Shown: positions 32,788 to 41,773 of the stretch, piece by piece
Layout of the letters: the number at the start of each line of letters is the position of its first letter
How positions within the stretch are numbered: the first letter of the stretch is position 1
From: JBFELO01 sp041552055
GTDB lineage: Bacteria; Acidobacteriota; Thermoanaerobaculia; Thermoanaerobaculales; Sulfomarinibacteraceae
Assembly (NCBI GenBank): GCA_041552055.1
Contig: JBFELO010000025.1
Location: forward strand, 1-42,622
Reading direction: 5' to 3'
Length of the DNA: 42,622 bases
Made by a program: the position numbers and the translations under genes
The notes under the pieces: generated by a model
The model's database searches: none
The model's input: only the letters and a program-made list of their open reading frames with translations
Told to the model about the DNA's origin: nothing

Positions 32788-33789
32788 CTAGTTCCCGTCG
32801 AAGATGCCGCCGATACCTCCGAGTTTGCCCAACACCGATCCCTCGCCCTTCTCCTTCCCCCCGGCCTGCGGTGCCGCCTGCCAGATCCTCCCGGCCAGCC
32901 GACTGAACGGCAACGACTGGAGCCAGACGGTTCCCGGACCTGTCAGACGGGCGAAGAAGAAGCCCTCTCCTCCGAAGATGGCGGACTTGACGTTGCCGAC
33001 GTACTGGACGTCATAGTCGATGCTGCTGTCGAGGGCCACGATGCATCCGGTGTCCACTCGCAGCGTCTCCGCCGGTGCGAGCTCGCGTCGCACGATGGTC
33101 CCGCCCGCGTGAACGAAGACCTGGCCGTCGCCCTCCAGCTTCTGCATGATGAATCCTTCTCCGCCGAATAGGCCCGTGCCGATTCTCTTCTGAAAGGCGA
33201 TGCCGATCGAAACGCCCTTGGCGGCGCATAGAAATGCGTCCTTCTGGCAGATCAGCTTGCCGCCGAGCTCGGCGAGCTCCATCGGGATGATCTTGCCCGG
33301 GTACGGCGCGGCGAACGCTATCCGCTGCATGCCGCCCCCGCTGTTCGTGAACACCGTCATGAACAGGCTCTCACCGGTCAGCAGGCGCTTTCCCGCGCCC
33401 ACCAGCGCGTCGATGAACGAGCCCTGTCCACCGCCGTCTCCGAAGATGGTCTTCATTTCGATGTCGTGCCCCATGTACATCATGACGCCGGCCTCGGCCA
33501 CCACGCTTTCGCCCGCGTCGAGCTCGATCTCCACGAACTGCATTTCCTCGCCATGGATCTGGTAGTCGAGCTGGTTGGCAACCGTGGCATTTGGCGAGGG
33601 AGGAGGTGCCGAAAACACGTCCCGCAGAAGCGGCAGGGTCCTGGCCGTCTGCCAACCCTCCATGCCTTCGGTCCACACCTGGTGATCGGGACCGTAGTTC
33701 CCGGAACGGAATGCCTCGATCAACTCGCTCTCCTGCAGCGGACCGACGCTGCTGCCGTCAACCGCTACAAACCAACCTTTTTCGCTCAT
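32788..33789 (-). CDS. GYF-like domain plus AIM24/TIGR00266-type protein
   Basis: The 333-residue protein has an N-terminal GYF_2-like domain (about 5-55: GWFVAVDGSSVGPLQESELIEAF, QVWTEGMEGW). A linker leads to an AIM24-like beta domain (about 70-300: QLDYQIHGEEMQFVEIELDAGESVVAEAG, GGEGFIMQKLEGDGQVFVHAGG, GGEGFFFARLTGPG). The final 30 residues are Gly- and Lys-rich. No signal peptide is present. AIM24 proteins are widespread with unproven roles, possibly membrane association. The ATG has AAGGAG upstream. It converges on the M20 gene with ten bases between stops. Confidence 0.88.
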   Translation of the reverse strand: MSEKGWFVAVDGSSVGPLQESELIEAFRSGNYGPDHQVWTEGMEGWQTARTLPLLRDVFSAPPPSPNATVANQLDYQIHGEEMQFVEIELDAGESVVAEAGVMMYMGHDIEMKTIFGDGGGQGSFIDALVGAGKRLLTGESLFMTVFTNSGGGMQRIAFAAPYPGKIIPMELAELGGKLICQKDAFLCAAKGVSIGIAFQKRIGTGLFGGEGFIMQKLEGDGQVFVHAGGTIVRRELAPAETLRVDTGCIVALDSSIDYDVQYVGNVKSAIFGGEGFFFARLTGPGTVWLQSLPFSRLAGRIWQAAPQAGGKEKGEGSVLGKLGGIGGIFDGN

Positions 33790-33874
33790 GTTGGCTCCTT
33801 CGGTCTTGGTCGTTGGAGTATACCTCCGGACACGAAGTCGTGTTGCTCAACCGCCGGCCCTCGACGGCCGAGCC

Positions 33875-34564
33875 TCACTCGAGCCCGAGGCTCGGCTGGT
33901 CGATCCTCCGTACACACTCCGCATCGTCGTTGCGCGGGCTGTTGACCCGGGTCGAAACCGGATAGGCCTCCATCCTGGGGGATGGATGGGGTTGCAATAG
34001 CTCGTCGAGGCGTTCCCTGGCGAACGTGTCCGAGCCGAGCCACTCGGCATAATGGACGGGGGGGAGGATGACGGGCATCCGATCGTGAAGCTCGGCCACG
34101 AGATCGTTCGGCGTCGTGGTGATGATGGTGCACGAATCCACGGCCTGGCCATCGGGGTCGTGCCACCTCTCCCACAGGCCCGCGAATGCGAACGCCGAGC
34201 CGTCCGAAAAGCGTATCAGGTAGGGCTGCTTGCCGCCGGCGAGCTTGCGCCACTCGTAAAAACCGTCGCTGGGGATCAAACACCGTCGCCGGCGGACTGC
34301 CGAACGAAACGCCGGTTTGTCGGCAACGGTCTCGGCGCGGGCGTTGATCATGCGGGCCCCGATCTTGGCGTCCTTTGCCCAGCCCGGTATCAGCCCCCAA
34401 CGCGCCGCGCCGAAGGCTGGCGTGGTGTCGGCGGTGCCGCGGACCACCAGGACATGCTGGGTCGGCGCGATGTTGTATCGCGGCCGAACATCGGGCAAGT
34501 CCTCGACCCCGAACAGATCGGCCAGGACCCGGGCTGACACGGTGAGGGTGAAGCGACCGCACAT
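33875..34564 (-). CDS. SRAP domain protein (YedK/HMCES-like)
   Basis: The 229-residue protein has the catalytic Cys2 (MCGRFT), which forms a thiazolidine link with abasic sites in single-stranded DNA and so shields them. Other conserved parts are NIAPTQ, RWGLIPGWAK, INARAET, the Glu in DGFYEW and the late His in HDRMPVIL. Length and active site are complete. It would protect replicating DNA in the cytoplasm. The start Met must be removed to expose Cys2. The AIM24 gene follows on the same strand after 85 bases, a link without known meaning. Confidence 0.95.
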   Translation of the reverse strand: MCGRFTLTVSARVLADLFGVEDLPDVRPRYNIAPTQHVLVVRGTADTTPAFGAARWGLIPGWAKDAKIGARMINARAETVADKPAFRSAVRRRRCLIPSDGFYEWRKLAGGKQPYLIRFSDGSAFAFAGLWERWHDPDGQAVDSCTIITTTPNDLVAELHDRMPVILPPVHYAEWLGSDTFARERLDELLQPHPSPRMEAYPVSTRVNSPRNDDAECVRRIDQPSLGLE

Positions 34565-34893
34565 GGTGGCATGGTAGCTCAGAACGCACTGTGCATGGCG
34601 AGCCCCGAGAGGTGTATCCGCCGCGCGGCGCCGTGGAGCACCTGCTTGCCCACCTCCGAGCTCAAGCGTTTGGTCCCCCGGGCGAACACCGTGCGCTCAA
34701 TTACGCGACGCGGCTCGATCCCGGTCGTCTACCGCAACCCCCCGGCATGCGCACGGGAAGCAGGAGCGAACTCCTTTTGTTGAACGTTGATATCTCAGGT
34801 TTGGGTGCTCGAAAATGAGCATTTTCGCTGGATCGGGAGGTCGATTCGGTGCGATCTATCTGCTGGCGGTGTGGAGTCCCCAGCGAAGGTCAG
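34565..34893. other. 329-bp gap before the thioredoxin-like gene with a perfect inverted repeat
   Basis: No gene is supported; overlapping short frames look random. CGAAAAT-GAGC-ATTTTCG at 34810-34827 is a perfect inverted repeat in a locally AT-rich stretch (34770-34830), 66 bases before the ATG of the next gene. It may be an operator or hairpin. A TTGAAC -35-like string lies near 34774 without a clear -10. Confidence 0.4.
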
Positions 34894-35622
34894 ATGGTCG
34901 AAAGCGAGCGTCGGCGATGGTTTTTGAAGGGACTCCGGGCGGCGTCGGTGGTGGCGTTGACACTCGTGACGAGGTTGCCCGCTGACGCAGGTTCGGGGCG
35001 GGCCAAGAAACGCGACGGCGCGATCGACTTCATCAACGACCTCGAGAGTGGTGTCGAGCGGGCAAGGGCGGCCGGCAAACCCGTCTACCTCGCCTTTGGG
35101 GCGGCGTGGTGCCCGGTGTGCCGCCGCATGGAAACGGTGACTCTCCTCCAGCCTCCGATGCAGGCCCTCGCTGAAGAGTTCATCTGGGTCAACATCGACA
35201 ACAATCGCAACATGACCCTCGCACGTGAGTGGGGTGTGGAGGCGACACCGACGATTTTCCTGCTCGATCCGGAGGGTCACTCGCGGCGAAAGATAGTGGG
35301 TGGCGCCTCAGCCGAGGAGCTGTCGGCTACGCTGTGTCAGTTCCTTGCCGGTCTCGGCACCGAGGCGGCGGTCGGCGAGGCTGAAGAGGCCGAGGTCTTC
35401 CAAAACACCCAGCTGACGGTTAAACCAAATGGATTCCGCGGAAAGTCGATCTGTTTCTCCCACGTCGGCTACGGTCCGCTGAAAATCCGCGGTCGATCGC
35501 CCTTCCAGTCGCTTCGACTCGGGACTGTGCCGCGGACACCATCGACCCCCAGAACGGTGATCCAGCTGTGTCCCTGCAGGGCGGCGAGGCGAGCGGCATA
35601 TTTGCCCGCGACCTTCTCTTGA
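34894..35622 (+). CDS. Tat-exported thioredoxin-like protein, 3' end fused to a gene remnant
   Basis: The ATG at 34894 has GAAGG upstream and gives 242 residues. The start RRRWFLKGL is a twin-arginine signal with a hydrophobic stretch and ADA cut site (about 33). A thioredoxin fold of the thioredoxin_7/DUF255-like type follows: AAWCPVCRRME (CxxC), VNIDNNRN and the cis-Pro loop ATPTIFLLDPEG. This should end near residue 170-175. After it the frame runs on into NTQLTVKPNG and GYGPLKIRGRSPF, which look like the start of a DUF3187 protein, until a stop at 35622. The normal stop was thus lost, or a deletion joined two genes. It would reduce or form disulfides in the periplasm if still functional. 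Confidence 0.75.
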   Translation: MVESERRRWFLKGLRAASVVALTLVTRLPADAGSGRAKKRDGAIDFINDLESGVERARAAGKPVYLAFGAAWCPVCRRMETVTLLQPPMQALAEEFIWVNIDNNRNMTLAREWGVEATPTIFLLDPEGHSRRKIVGGASAEELSATLCQFLAGLGTEAAVGEAEEAEVFQNTQLTVKPNGFRGKSICFSHVGYGPLKIRGRSPFQSLRLGTVPRTPSTPRTVIQLCPCRAARRAAYLPATFS

Positions 35623-36101
35623 CGTCCCGACCCAACGTGACCTAGGGCACCGCCAAGTGGCCGGCGTTCTCCTGGGCGGTGACCGGACGCCACAGCCTGG
35701 ACAGCCCCGGTGACCTCGCGGGCAACAGGTTCGACGTTGCGTTGTCGGCGGCCGCCTCCCGCCGCTTCGGTGAGTTCTACGCCTGCCTCACCCTCGGGTA
35801 TGCATAATACGGCAGTGATGCGGTCTACAGAAGCGAGCTCGAGAAGACTCAGGTCACGGTTCTCGCCGCGGGCGAGTTGCGACTCAAGCGGCGATTGTCC
35901 CTCGTGATGCAGGTCCTCAGTACCCGAGGGATTGCCAAGGACCTCGGGGTGTTCTCCGAACCCTCCAACGAGGTCATCCTCGGTTGGAAGTGGGAGGCTC
36001 GTCAGGCGGGAGTCCTCGAGATCGGCCGGCTCGAGAACATCATCGAAATCGACAACGGCCCGGACTTCGGTATTCACGCCCCGTGGACGCAGAGGTTCTG
36101 A
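35464..36101 (+). pseudogene. eroded DUF3187 outer-membrane-type gene
   Basis: The start-like segment GYGPLKIRGRSPFQSLRLG lies in the frame of the thioredoxin gene. The rest is in another frame: AKWPAFSWAV, DVALSAAASRRFGEFYA, then an in-frame TAA at 35805-35807. It continues RSELEKTQVTVLAAGELRLKRRLSLVMQV, EVILGWKWEA and ends NGPDFGIHAPWTQRF before TGA at 36099-36101. A TAG at 35643-35645 breaks the same frame. DUF3187 proteins are about 300-350 residues, so much of the middle is missing. At least one frameshift, two stops and a deletion make it non-functional. The family name is my recognition of the two ends, not a database result. Confidence 0.75.
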
Positions 36102-36225
36102 CTGCGGATTGCCGGAAGTCTCAATGTCACCGGGCCCCGCCCGCAGCATTGCCGCGGGTGTTGCCCGTGCACTCGCCGTCTCCACACGTCAGAACCGAAG
36201 CCAGGTCGAGGCCCACCGCCCCACC

Positions 36226-36244
36226 GTCCGAGGTTTCCTCGGAC
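36226..36244. terminator. short perfect hairpin before the S9 peptidase gene
   Basis: GTCCGAGG-TTT-CCTCGGAC is an 8-bp stem with a three-base loop, without a T-run. It may be the remnant terminator of the dead DUF3187 gene or a leader structure of the S9 gene, whose ATG is 60 bases on. A TATCAT -10 candidate lies at 36275-36280. Confidence 0.35.
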
Positions 36245-36303
36245 CCTCTGATCCGGTGTCATGTCACCGTCAGGTATCATGACGCCGCCCGCTGGAGGAC
36301 CCC

Positions 36304-38457
36304 ATGACCCGTTGCACCGCCCTCGCGTCCTGCCTGCTCGCCACGCTCTCGATCGCTGCATCCGACGGGGAGGAAAGCAGCGGCAAACGTGCGTTCGAGA
36401 TCGCCGACTACTACCGCACCGCTTTTCCGGGCGCACCCGCGATCAACCCGGAGGGCAATCGACTCGTGGTCAGCGTCCGTCGCTTCGATCTCGAGCGCGG
36501 GGAATCGTGGTCCGAGATCTGGATCATGGATGGGCACGGTTCCCGTCCCCGCCGGATGACGTTCGGGGCGACTCACGACACGGACCCGGTGTTCTCTCCC
36601 GACGGGAAGCACGTGCTGTTCGTGTCCGATCGCACGGATGGTGAACGGCAGCTCTATCTGATTCCCGTCGACGGCGGTGAAGCCCGCCAGCTCACGGACT
36701 TTCCGCTCGATCTGTCAGATCCGGTATGGTCGCCGGACGGCAAGTGGATCGCCGTCACGGCCCAGGTCTACCCGGAGTGTGGGGCCGACGCGGACTGCAA
36801 CGGCACCATCCACCGCGCGCGTGAGGAAGGGCCGCTGAAGGCGTACATGACGGACGAATTGCTGTACCGGCACTGGGATCAGTGGCGCGAAAACCGCTAC
36901 CGGCACGTGTTGCTCGTCGATTCCGGGACCGGAGCCGTGGTTCGCGACGTCACGCCCGGCCTGTGGGACAGCCCGACGTTTTCCCTCGGGGGTGACATCG
37001 GATACGCGTTTTCGCCAGATAGCGCCGAGCTCTGCTTCGTCTCGAACCGGGATTCGGTGCCGGCGATGTCCACGAACTCGGACCTGTGGCTGGTCCCGAT
37101 CATCGAGGGTAAGGCGGAGGGTAGACCGGTCAATATCACCGCTGCGAACCGCGGCTGGGACGGCGATCCACACTACTCGCCCGACGGGCGCTGGATCGCG
37201 TTCCGAAGTCAGGCTGAGGCGGGGTACGAGTCGGACCTGTTCCGGATCGCGATCTACGATCGTGAACACGAAAGCGTTCGGTATCTCACCGACCGCGCAG
37301 GGTTTGACAACTGGGCGACCGCCCTCGCCTGGACACCGGACAGTACCGGCTTGGTCTTCCAGGCCGAGGAAACGGGCACGACGCCCCTCTATCGAATCCC
37401 TCTGGCCGGCGGCGATCCGGAGTCCATCGTCGCTGACGGAGCGCTGGTGGGCTGGAGCCTTACCCCGGATGGCACGGCCTTGGTCTACACCAGGTCAACG
37501 GTCGGTGAGCCTCCCGAGGTGCATCGCGTGCCGATGGCGGGCGGTGAAGTCGTGCGGCTCAGTGATTTCAACCGGGGGCTCGCGACCGAGGTCGACATCC
37601 GGCCCGCCGAACAGCTGTGGGTGCCGGGAGCGGGGGACTACGAGCTCCAGGTATTCCTCGTGACGCCGCACGGGTTCGATCCGACCCGAAAGTACCCGTT
37701 GATCCTCAATGTGCACGGCGGTCCACAGATGCCGTGGCGCGACCGGTACCGTGGCGATTGGCAGGTCTATCCGGGAAAGGGCTACCTGGTCGCGTTCGCC
37801 AACCCGACCGGCTCCGCCGGATTCGGCCAGCAATTCGTCGACGACATCGCCTGCGATTTCGGCGGCCGGGTGTACGACGACCTGATGAAGGTCACCGATG
37901 CGCTACAGGCCATCCCGTACGTGGACGGAGATCGGATGGGAGCGATGGGCTGGTCTTACGGCGGCTACATGATGATGTGGTTCGCCGGCCACACCGGCCG
38001 ATTCGCGGCGCTCGCCGCGATGATGGGGGTGTACGACCTGCGGTCGATGTACGGCGCGACCGAAGAGCTGTGGTGGATCGAGCACGATCTGTGCGGCAGA
38101 CCATGGACCTCGGAGCATTACCGTAAGTGGTCGCCCTCGAACCACGCCGAGGCGTTCTCGACCCCCACACTGGTGATCACCGGGGAACGTGACTATCGTG
38201 TCCCCTACACTCAGAGCCTCCAGTTCTTCACGGATCTGCAGGTGCGACAGGTCCCGTCGCGGCTCATCGTGTTCCCGGACGGGGGACACTGGCCGAGCTG
38301 GTACGAGATGTCGTTCTACTATCTGGCCCACCTCGACTGGTTCCACCAGTGGCTCGGGGGCGATTCTCCACCGTGGGATCTTGGGAGGTTTCTCAACAAC
38401 CAGGTGTTCGGCGACGGTGATACCCTGGCTTCACCCGACGGCGCGGCTGCCAGGTGA
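36304..38457 (+). CDS. secreted S9 (prolyl oligopeptidase / acylaminoacyl-peptidase) serine peptidase
   Basis: The 717-residue protein begins with a signal peptide (about 1-20). The N-terminal beta-propeller has PD40/WD40-like repeats (VFSPDGKHVLFVSDR, VWSPDGKWIAV, HYSPDGRWIAF) up to about 430. The C-terminal alpha/beta-hydrolase domain holds the triad S551 in GWSYGGY, D630 in GERDYRV and H662 in DGGHWP. All residues are present, so it should be active on short peptides, with the propeller limiting substrate size. The ATG has GGAGG five bases upstream. It ends 12 bases before the phosphomannomutase gene and may be co-transcribed. Confidence 0.95.
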   Translation: MTRCTALASCLLATLSIAASDGEESSGKRAFEIADYYRTAFPGAPAINPEGNRLVVSVRRFDLERGESWSEIWIMDGHGSRPRRMTFGATHDTDPVFSPDGKHVLFVSDRTDGERQLYLIPVDGGEARQLTDFPLDLSDPVWSPDGKWIAVTAQVYPECGADADCNGTIHRAREEGPLKAYMTDELLYRHWDQWRENRYRHVLLVDSGTGAVVRDVTPGLWDSPTFSLGGDIGYAFSPDSAELCFVSNRDSVPAMSTNSDLWLVPIIEGKAEGRPVNITAANRGWDGDPHYSPDGRWIAFRSQAEAGYESDLFRIAIYDREHESVRYLTDRAGFDNWATALAWTPDSTGLVFQAEETGTTPLYRIPLAGGDPESIVADGALVGWSLTPDGTALVYTRSTVGEPPEVHRVPMAGGEVVRLSDFNRGLATEVDIRPAEQLWVPGAGDYELQVFLVTPHGFDPTRKYPLILNVHGGPQMPWRDRYRGDWQVYPGKGYLVAFANPTGSAGFGQQFVDDIACDFGGRVYDDLMKVTDALQAIPYVDGDRMGAMGWSYGGYMMMWFAGHTGRFAALAAMMGVYDLRSMYGATEELWWIEHDLCGRPWTSEHYRKWSPSNHAEAFSTPTLVITGERDYRVPYTQSLQFFTDLQVRQVPSRLIVFPDGGHWPSWYEMSFYYLAHLDWFHQWLGGDSPPWDLGRFLNNQVFGDGDTLASPDGAAAR

Positions 38458-38469
38458 ACGGAGTACGGA

Positions 38470-39822
38470 ATGCCAGGGATCTTCAAGGCGTACGACATTC
38501 GGGGGACCTATCCGGATCAGGTGAATGAGAACATCGCGTTCAAGGTCGGCTACCACTATCGTGATCTGTTGGAACAGGAAGACCTCGATCGTGGACCGAC
38601 GGTGGTCGTGACGCGTGACATGCGGTCCCACTCGGTGCCTCTGTCGGAAGCCTTGAAACGGGGGCTCCGAGCGCGGGGAGTCTCGGTGGTCGATGCCGGC
38701 GTGGCGGACACGCCGCTCAATTACTTCGCCACTGGGTATCTGAAGGCCTCGGGCGGGATCCAGGTCACCGCGAGCCACAACCCGGCGGTTTACAACGGGT
38801 TCAAGATGTCGAGACGGGACGCGATTCCGGTGTCCCGCGATACCGGAATCGCGGAGCTGGAAGGTCTGGTGATGGACTCGACGGTGTCAACGGATGCCGA
38901 ACCGATTGCGGGAGAGGAGAGTCGGGAAGTTTTCGGCGCCTACACCGAACACGTGCTGTCGATGGTGCAGCAGAGTGAGCCGCGGCTTCGACTGGCGGCC
39001 GATGCGGCGAACGGGATGGGCACCCTGTACCTGCCGATCCTGCAACGTCTCAACCTGAATGTGGTGCCTCTGTACTTCGAGCTCGACGGCAATTTCCCGA
39101 ACCACGAGGCAAATCCGCTGAAGGCCGAGAACCTGCTGGACGTGCAGCGAGCGGTCCGAGAACACGGGTGCGACCTGGGTGTGGCCTTCGACGGTGACGC
39201 GGACCGAGCCATCGTCATAGACGAGCGGGGCGACACGGTCACCGCGGATATCGTCACGGCGATGTTGGCCCCGCTGTTCCTCCGGGAAGAGGAGGGGGCG
39301 ACCATCGTCTACGATCTACGGTCGTCGTGGGCCACCAAGGAGGCGATCGAAGAGGCCGGTGGGAAGGCCGTGCGCGAACGCGTCGGGCACTCGTTCATCA
39401 AGGCCACGATGCGGCAACACGATGCGCCGTTCGGTGGCGAGTTGGCCGGACATTTCTACTATCGGGCGAACTTCACCGCTGACTCGTCGATCATTACACT
39501 CATCGAGGTGTTGAACCATATGCGGGAGACCGGGCGGCCGCTGTCGGAGCTGGTGGCACCCCTGCGCCGATATCACGGTACCGGGGAGATCAACTTCCAC
39601 GTCGAGGACAAGGAGGGGATGATCCGGCACCTGTCCGAGGTGTTCGGGGATGGTGAGGTGGACCACCTCGATGGGGTCACCGTGCAATACACCGACTGGT
39701 GGTTCAACGTTCGGCCCTCGAACACGGAGCCGTTGCTGAGGCTGGTGCTCGAGGCGCGGACTCCCGAGTTGATGAAAGAGAAGAAGGCTTTGTTGCTCGG
39801 CATCCTCGGTGAACCGGAGTGA
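38470..39822 (+). CDS. phosphomannomutase/phosphoglucomutase
   Basis: The 450-residue enzyme moves phosphate between C1 and C6 of hexoses via a phosphoserine. Family motifs are complete: the start FKAYDIRG, the phosphoserine S102 in TASHNP, the magnesium loop DGDADR (241-246), the sugar-specificity loop GELAGH (GGELAGHFYYR) and the phosphate-binding RPSNTEPLLR near the C-terminus. GEMSAH-type versus GELAGH loops do not fix mannose or glucose; both are likely. It supplies GDP-mannose or UDP-glucose precursors for surface glycans. The S9 gene precedes it closely and the carbamoyltransferase follows after 97 bases. Confidence 0.95.
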   Translation: MPGIFKAYDIRGTYPDQVNENIAFKVGYHYRDLLEQEDLDRGPTVVVTRDMRSHSVPLSEALKRGLRARGVSVVDAGVADTPLNYFATGYLKASGGIQVTASHNPAVYNGFKMSRRDAIPVSRDTGIAELEGLVMDSTVSTDAEPIAGEESREVFGAYTEHVLSMVQQSEPRLRLAADAANGMGTLYLPILQRLNLNVVPLYFELDGNFPNHEANPLKAENLLDVQRAVREHGCDLGVAFDGDADRAIVIDERGDTVTADIVTAMLAPLFLREEEGATIVYDLRSSWATKEAIEEAGGKAVRERVGHSFIKATMRQHDAPFGGELAGHFYYRANFTADSSIITLIEVLNHMRETGRPLSELVAPLRRYHGTGEINFHVEDKEGMIRHLSEVFGDGEVDHLDGVTVQYTDWWFNVRPSNTEPLLRLVLEARTPELMKEKKALLLGILGEPE

Positions 39823-39919
39823 TGATCACGAGCGGTCGTTTCTCACGGGTGTTGACTCCCGCACGACATCGAAGTCCGCAGGGTAGGCCTGCCGCGCGAC
39901 GGGGAGAGCGCACGCGACG

Positions 39920-41752
39920 GTGACAGCGATTCTCGGGATATCGGCGTTTTACCACGACTCCGCCGCGGCACTGGTGGTGGACGGGGAGATCGTGGCGGCG
40001 GCGCAGGAGGAGCGCTGGACGAGGAAGAAGCACGACTTCGGTTTTCCGTATCACGCGATCGACTACTGTCTGGAGGAGGCCGGCCTGCGGCCGGAGGAAC
40101 TGGACTACGTCGGTTTTTACGACAAACCGTTTCTGAAGTTCGAGCGAATCCTGGAGACATACCTGGCATACGCGCCGGTGGGTTTCCGGTCGTTTTTGAA
40201 GGCGATGCCACTGTGGCTTCGGCAGAAGCTGCACCTGCCGCGGGAGATCGACCGGGGATTGCACGGCGGGTACTCCAAACGGATCGTGTTCACGGAGCAC
40301 CACGAGTCGCACGCGGCCAGCGCGTTCCTCCCGTCACCGTTCGAGGAGGCGGCGATCCTGACGCTGGACGGGGTGGGGGAGTGGGCGACGGCGAGCTTCG
40401 GGTACGGGCGTGGCAATGAGGTGCGCCTGACCCACGAGCTGCACTTTCCGCACTCGTTGGGTCTGCTGTACTCGGCGTTCACGTACTTCTGCGGATTCAA
40501 GGTGAACTCGGGCGAGTACAAGCTGATGGGCCTGGCACCGTACGGTGAGCCGAGGTATGCGGAGGAGATTCTGGAGGAGCTGATCGACCTGAAGGACGAC
40601 GGCTCGTTCCGGATGGACCTGAGCTACTTCAACTACTGCCAGGGCCTGACGATGACGTCGAGGAAGTTCGACGATCTGTTCGGAGGTCCACCGAGAAAGC
40701 CGGAGACGCCGTTGACGCAGCGTGAGATGGACCTGGCGGCGTCGGTGCAGCGGGTGACCGAGGAGATCATGATGCGGGCGGTGCGGCGGGTGCACGCCGA
40801 GACGGGGTCAAAGAACCTGTGTCTGGCGGGCGGGGTCGCGCTGAACTGCGTCGGCAACGGACGGATCCTGCGGGAGGGGCCGTTCGAGCGGATCTGGATC
40901 CAGCCGGCGGCGGGCGATGCCGGGGGAGCGCTGGGAGTGGCGCTGTTCATCTGGTACCAGCTGCTGGGTAACGAGCGGCGGGTGGGGGCGCCTGACGGGC
41001 AGCGGGCATCGTTGCTGGGGCCGCGGTTTTCGAACTCGGAGATCGAGACATTCCTGGAGGAGCGCGGGGCGAGGTACCACCGGATCGACGACGAGGGCGA
41101 GCTGATCGGCCGGATCGTGGATCTGATCACCGACGAGAAGGTGGTGGGGCTGCTGCAGGGGCGGATGGAGTTCGGGCCGCGGGCGCTGGGGTGCCGGTCG
41201 ATCATCGGCGACGCACGGAGCCGGAGCATGCAGTCGGTGATGAACCTGAAGATCAAGTTTCGGGAGTCGTTCCGGCCGTTCGCCCCGATCGTGCTGCGGG
41301 AGCGTGTGAGCGACTACTTCGAGATGAGGGACGAGGAGGACAGCCCGTACATGCTGCTGGTGGCGCCGGTGGCCGGAGATCGGCGGTTGAGCGCGGACGA
41401 CGGGGATGCGACGGGACTGGACAAGCTGAAGGTCATCCGGTCGGAGGTGCCGGCGATCACACACGTGGACTTCTCGGCGCGGGTGCAGACGGTGGATGCC
41501 GAGCGGCACGGACGGCTGCACCGGCTGATGAGAGCGTTCGAGGAGCGGACCGGGTGTCCGGTGCTGATCAACACGTCGTTCAACGTGCGGGGCGAGCCGA
41601 TCGTGTGCACGCCGGAGCACGCGTACCACTGCTTCATGGGCACGGACATGGACGTGCTGGTGATGGAGGACCTGGTGCTGCTGAAGGAGGAGCAGCCGCA
41701 GGATGCGGTGCCGGAGCGCGAGCAGTACCTGGCGCAGTTTGCCCTGGACTGA
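39920..41752 (+). CDS. O-carbamoyltransferase, NodU/CmcH/SxtI family
   Basis: The 610-residue protein transfers carbamoyl from carbamoyl phosphate through carbamoyl-adenylate to a hydroxyl acceptor. The N-terminal domain (about 1-350) has GISAFYHDSAAAL, HHESHAASAFLPSPF with the metal-binding His, LDGVGEWATAS and the LAGGVALNC segment. The smaller YrdC-like C-terminal domain (about 380-600) has GRMEFGPRALGCRSI, DFSARVQTV, and LINTSFNVRGEPIV. Length fits the family. A GTG start follows GGGGAGAG at a slightly long distance. The acceptor may be a sugar, lipid or secondary metabolite. It begins the three-gene set with SxtJ-like and DUF5989 proteins. Confidence 0.94.
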   Translation: MTAILGISAFYHDSAAALVVDGEIVAAAQEERWTRKKHDFGFPYHAIDYCLEEAGLRPEELDYVGFYDKPFLKFERILETYLAYAPVGFRSFLKAMPLWLRQKLHLPREIDRGLHGGYSKRIVFTEHHESHAASAFLPSPFEEAAILTLDGVGEWATASFGYGRGNEVRLTHELHFPHSLGLLYSAFTYFCGFKVNSGEYKLMGLAPYGEPRYAEEILEELIDLKDDGSFRMDLSYFNYCQGLTMTSRKFDDLFGGPPRKPETPLTQREMDLAASVQRVTEEIMMRAVRRVHAETGSKNLCLAGGVALNCVGNGRILREGPFERIWIQPAAGDAGGALGVALFIWYQLLGNERRVGAPDGQRASLLGPRFSNSEIETFLEERGARYHRIDDEGELIGRIVDLITDEKVVGLLQGRMEFGPRALGCRSIIGDARSRSMQSVMNLKIKFRESFRPFAPIVLRERVSDYFEMRDEEDSPYMLLVAPVAGDRRLSADDGDATGLDKLKVIRSEVPAITHVDFSARVQTVDAERHGRLHRLMRAFEERTGCPVLINTSFNVRGEPIVCTPEHAYHCFMGTDMDVLVMEDLVLLKEEQPQDAVPEREQYLAQFALD

Positions 41753-41773
41753 GGAAAGGCACGTGAACGCACG

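Noticed and set aside
34571..34818. Two overlapping short plus-strand frames between the SRAP and thioredoxin-like genes
   Set aside because: No motif, no convincing ribosome site, and composition looks random.
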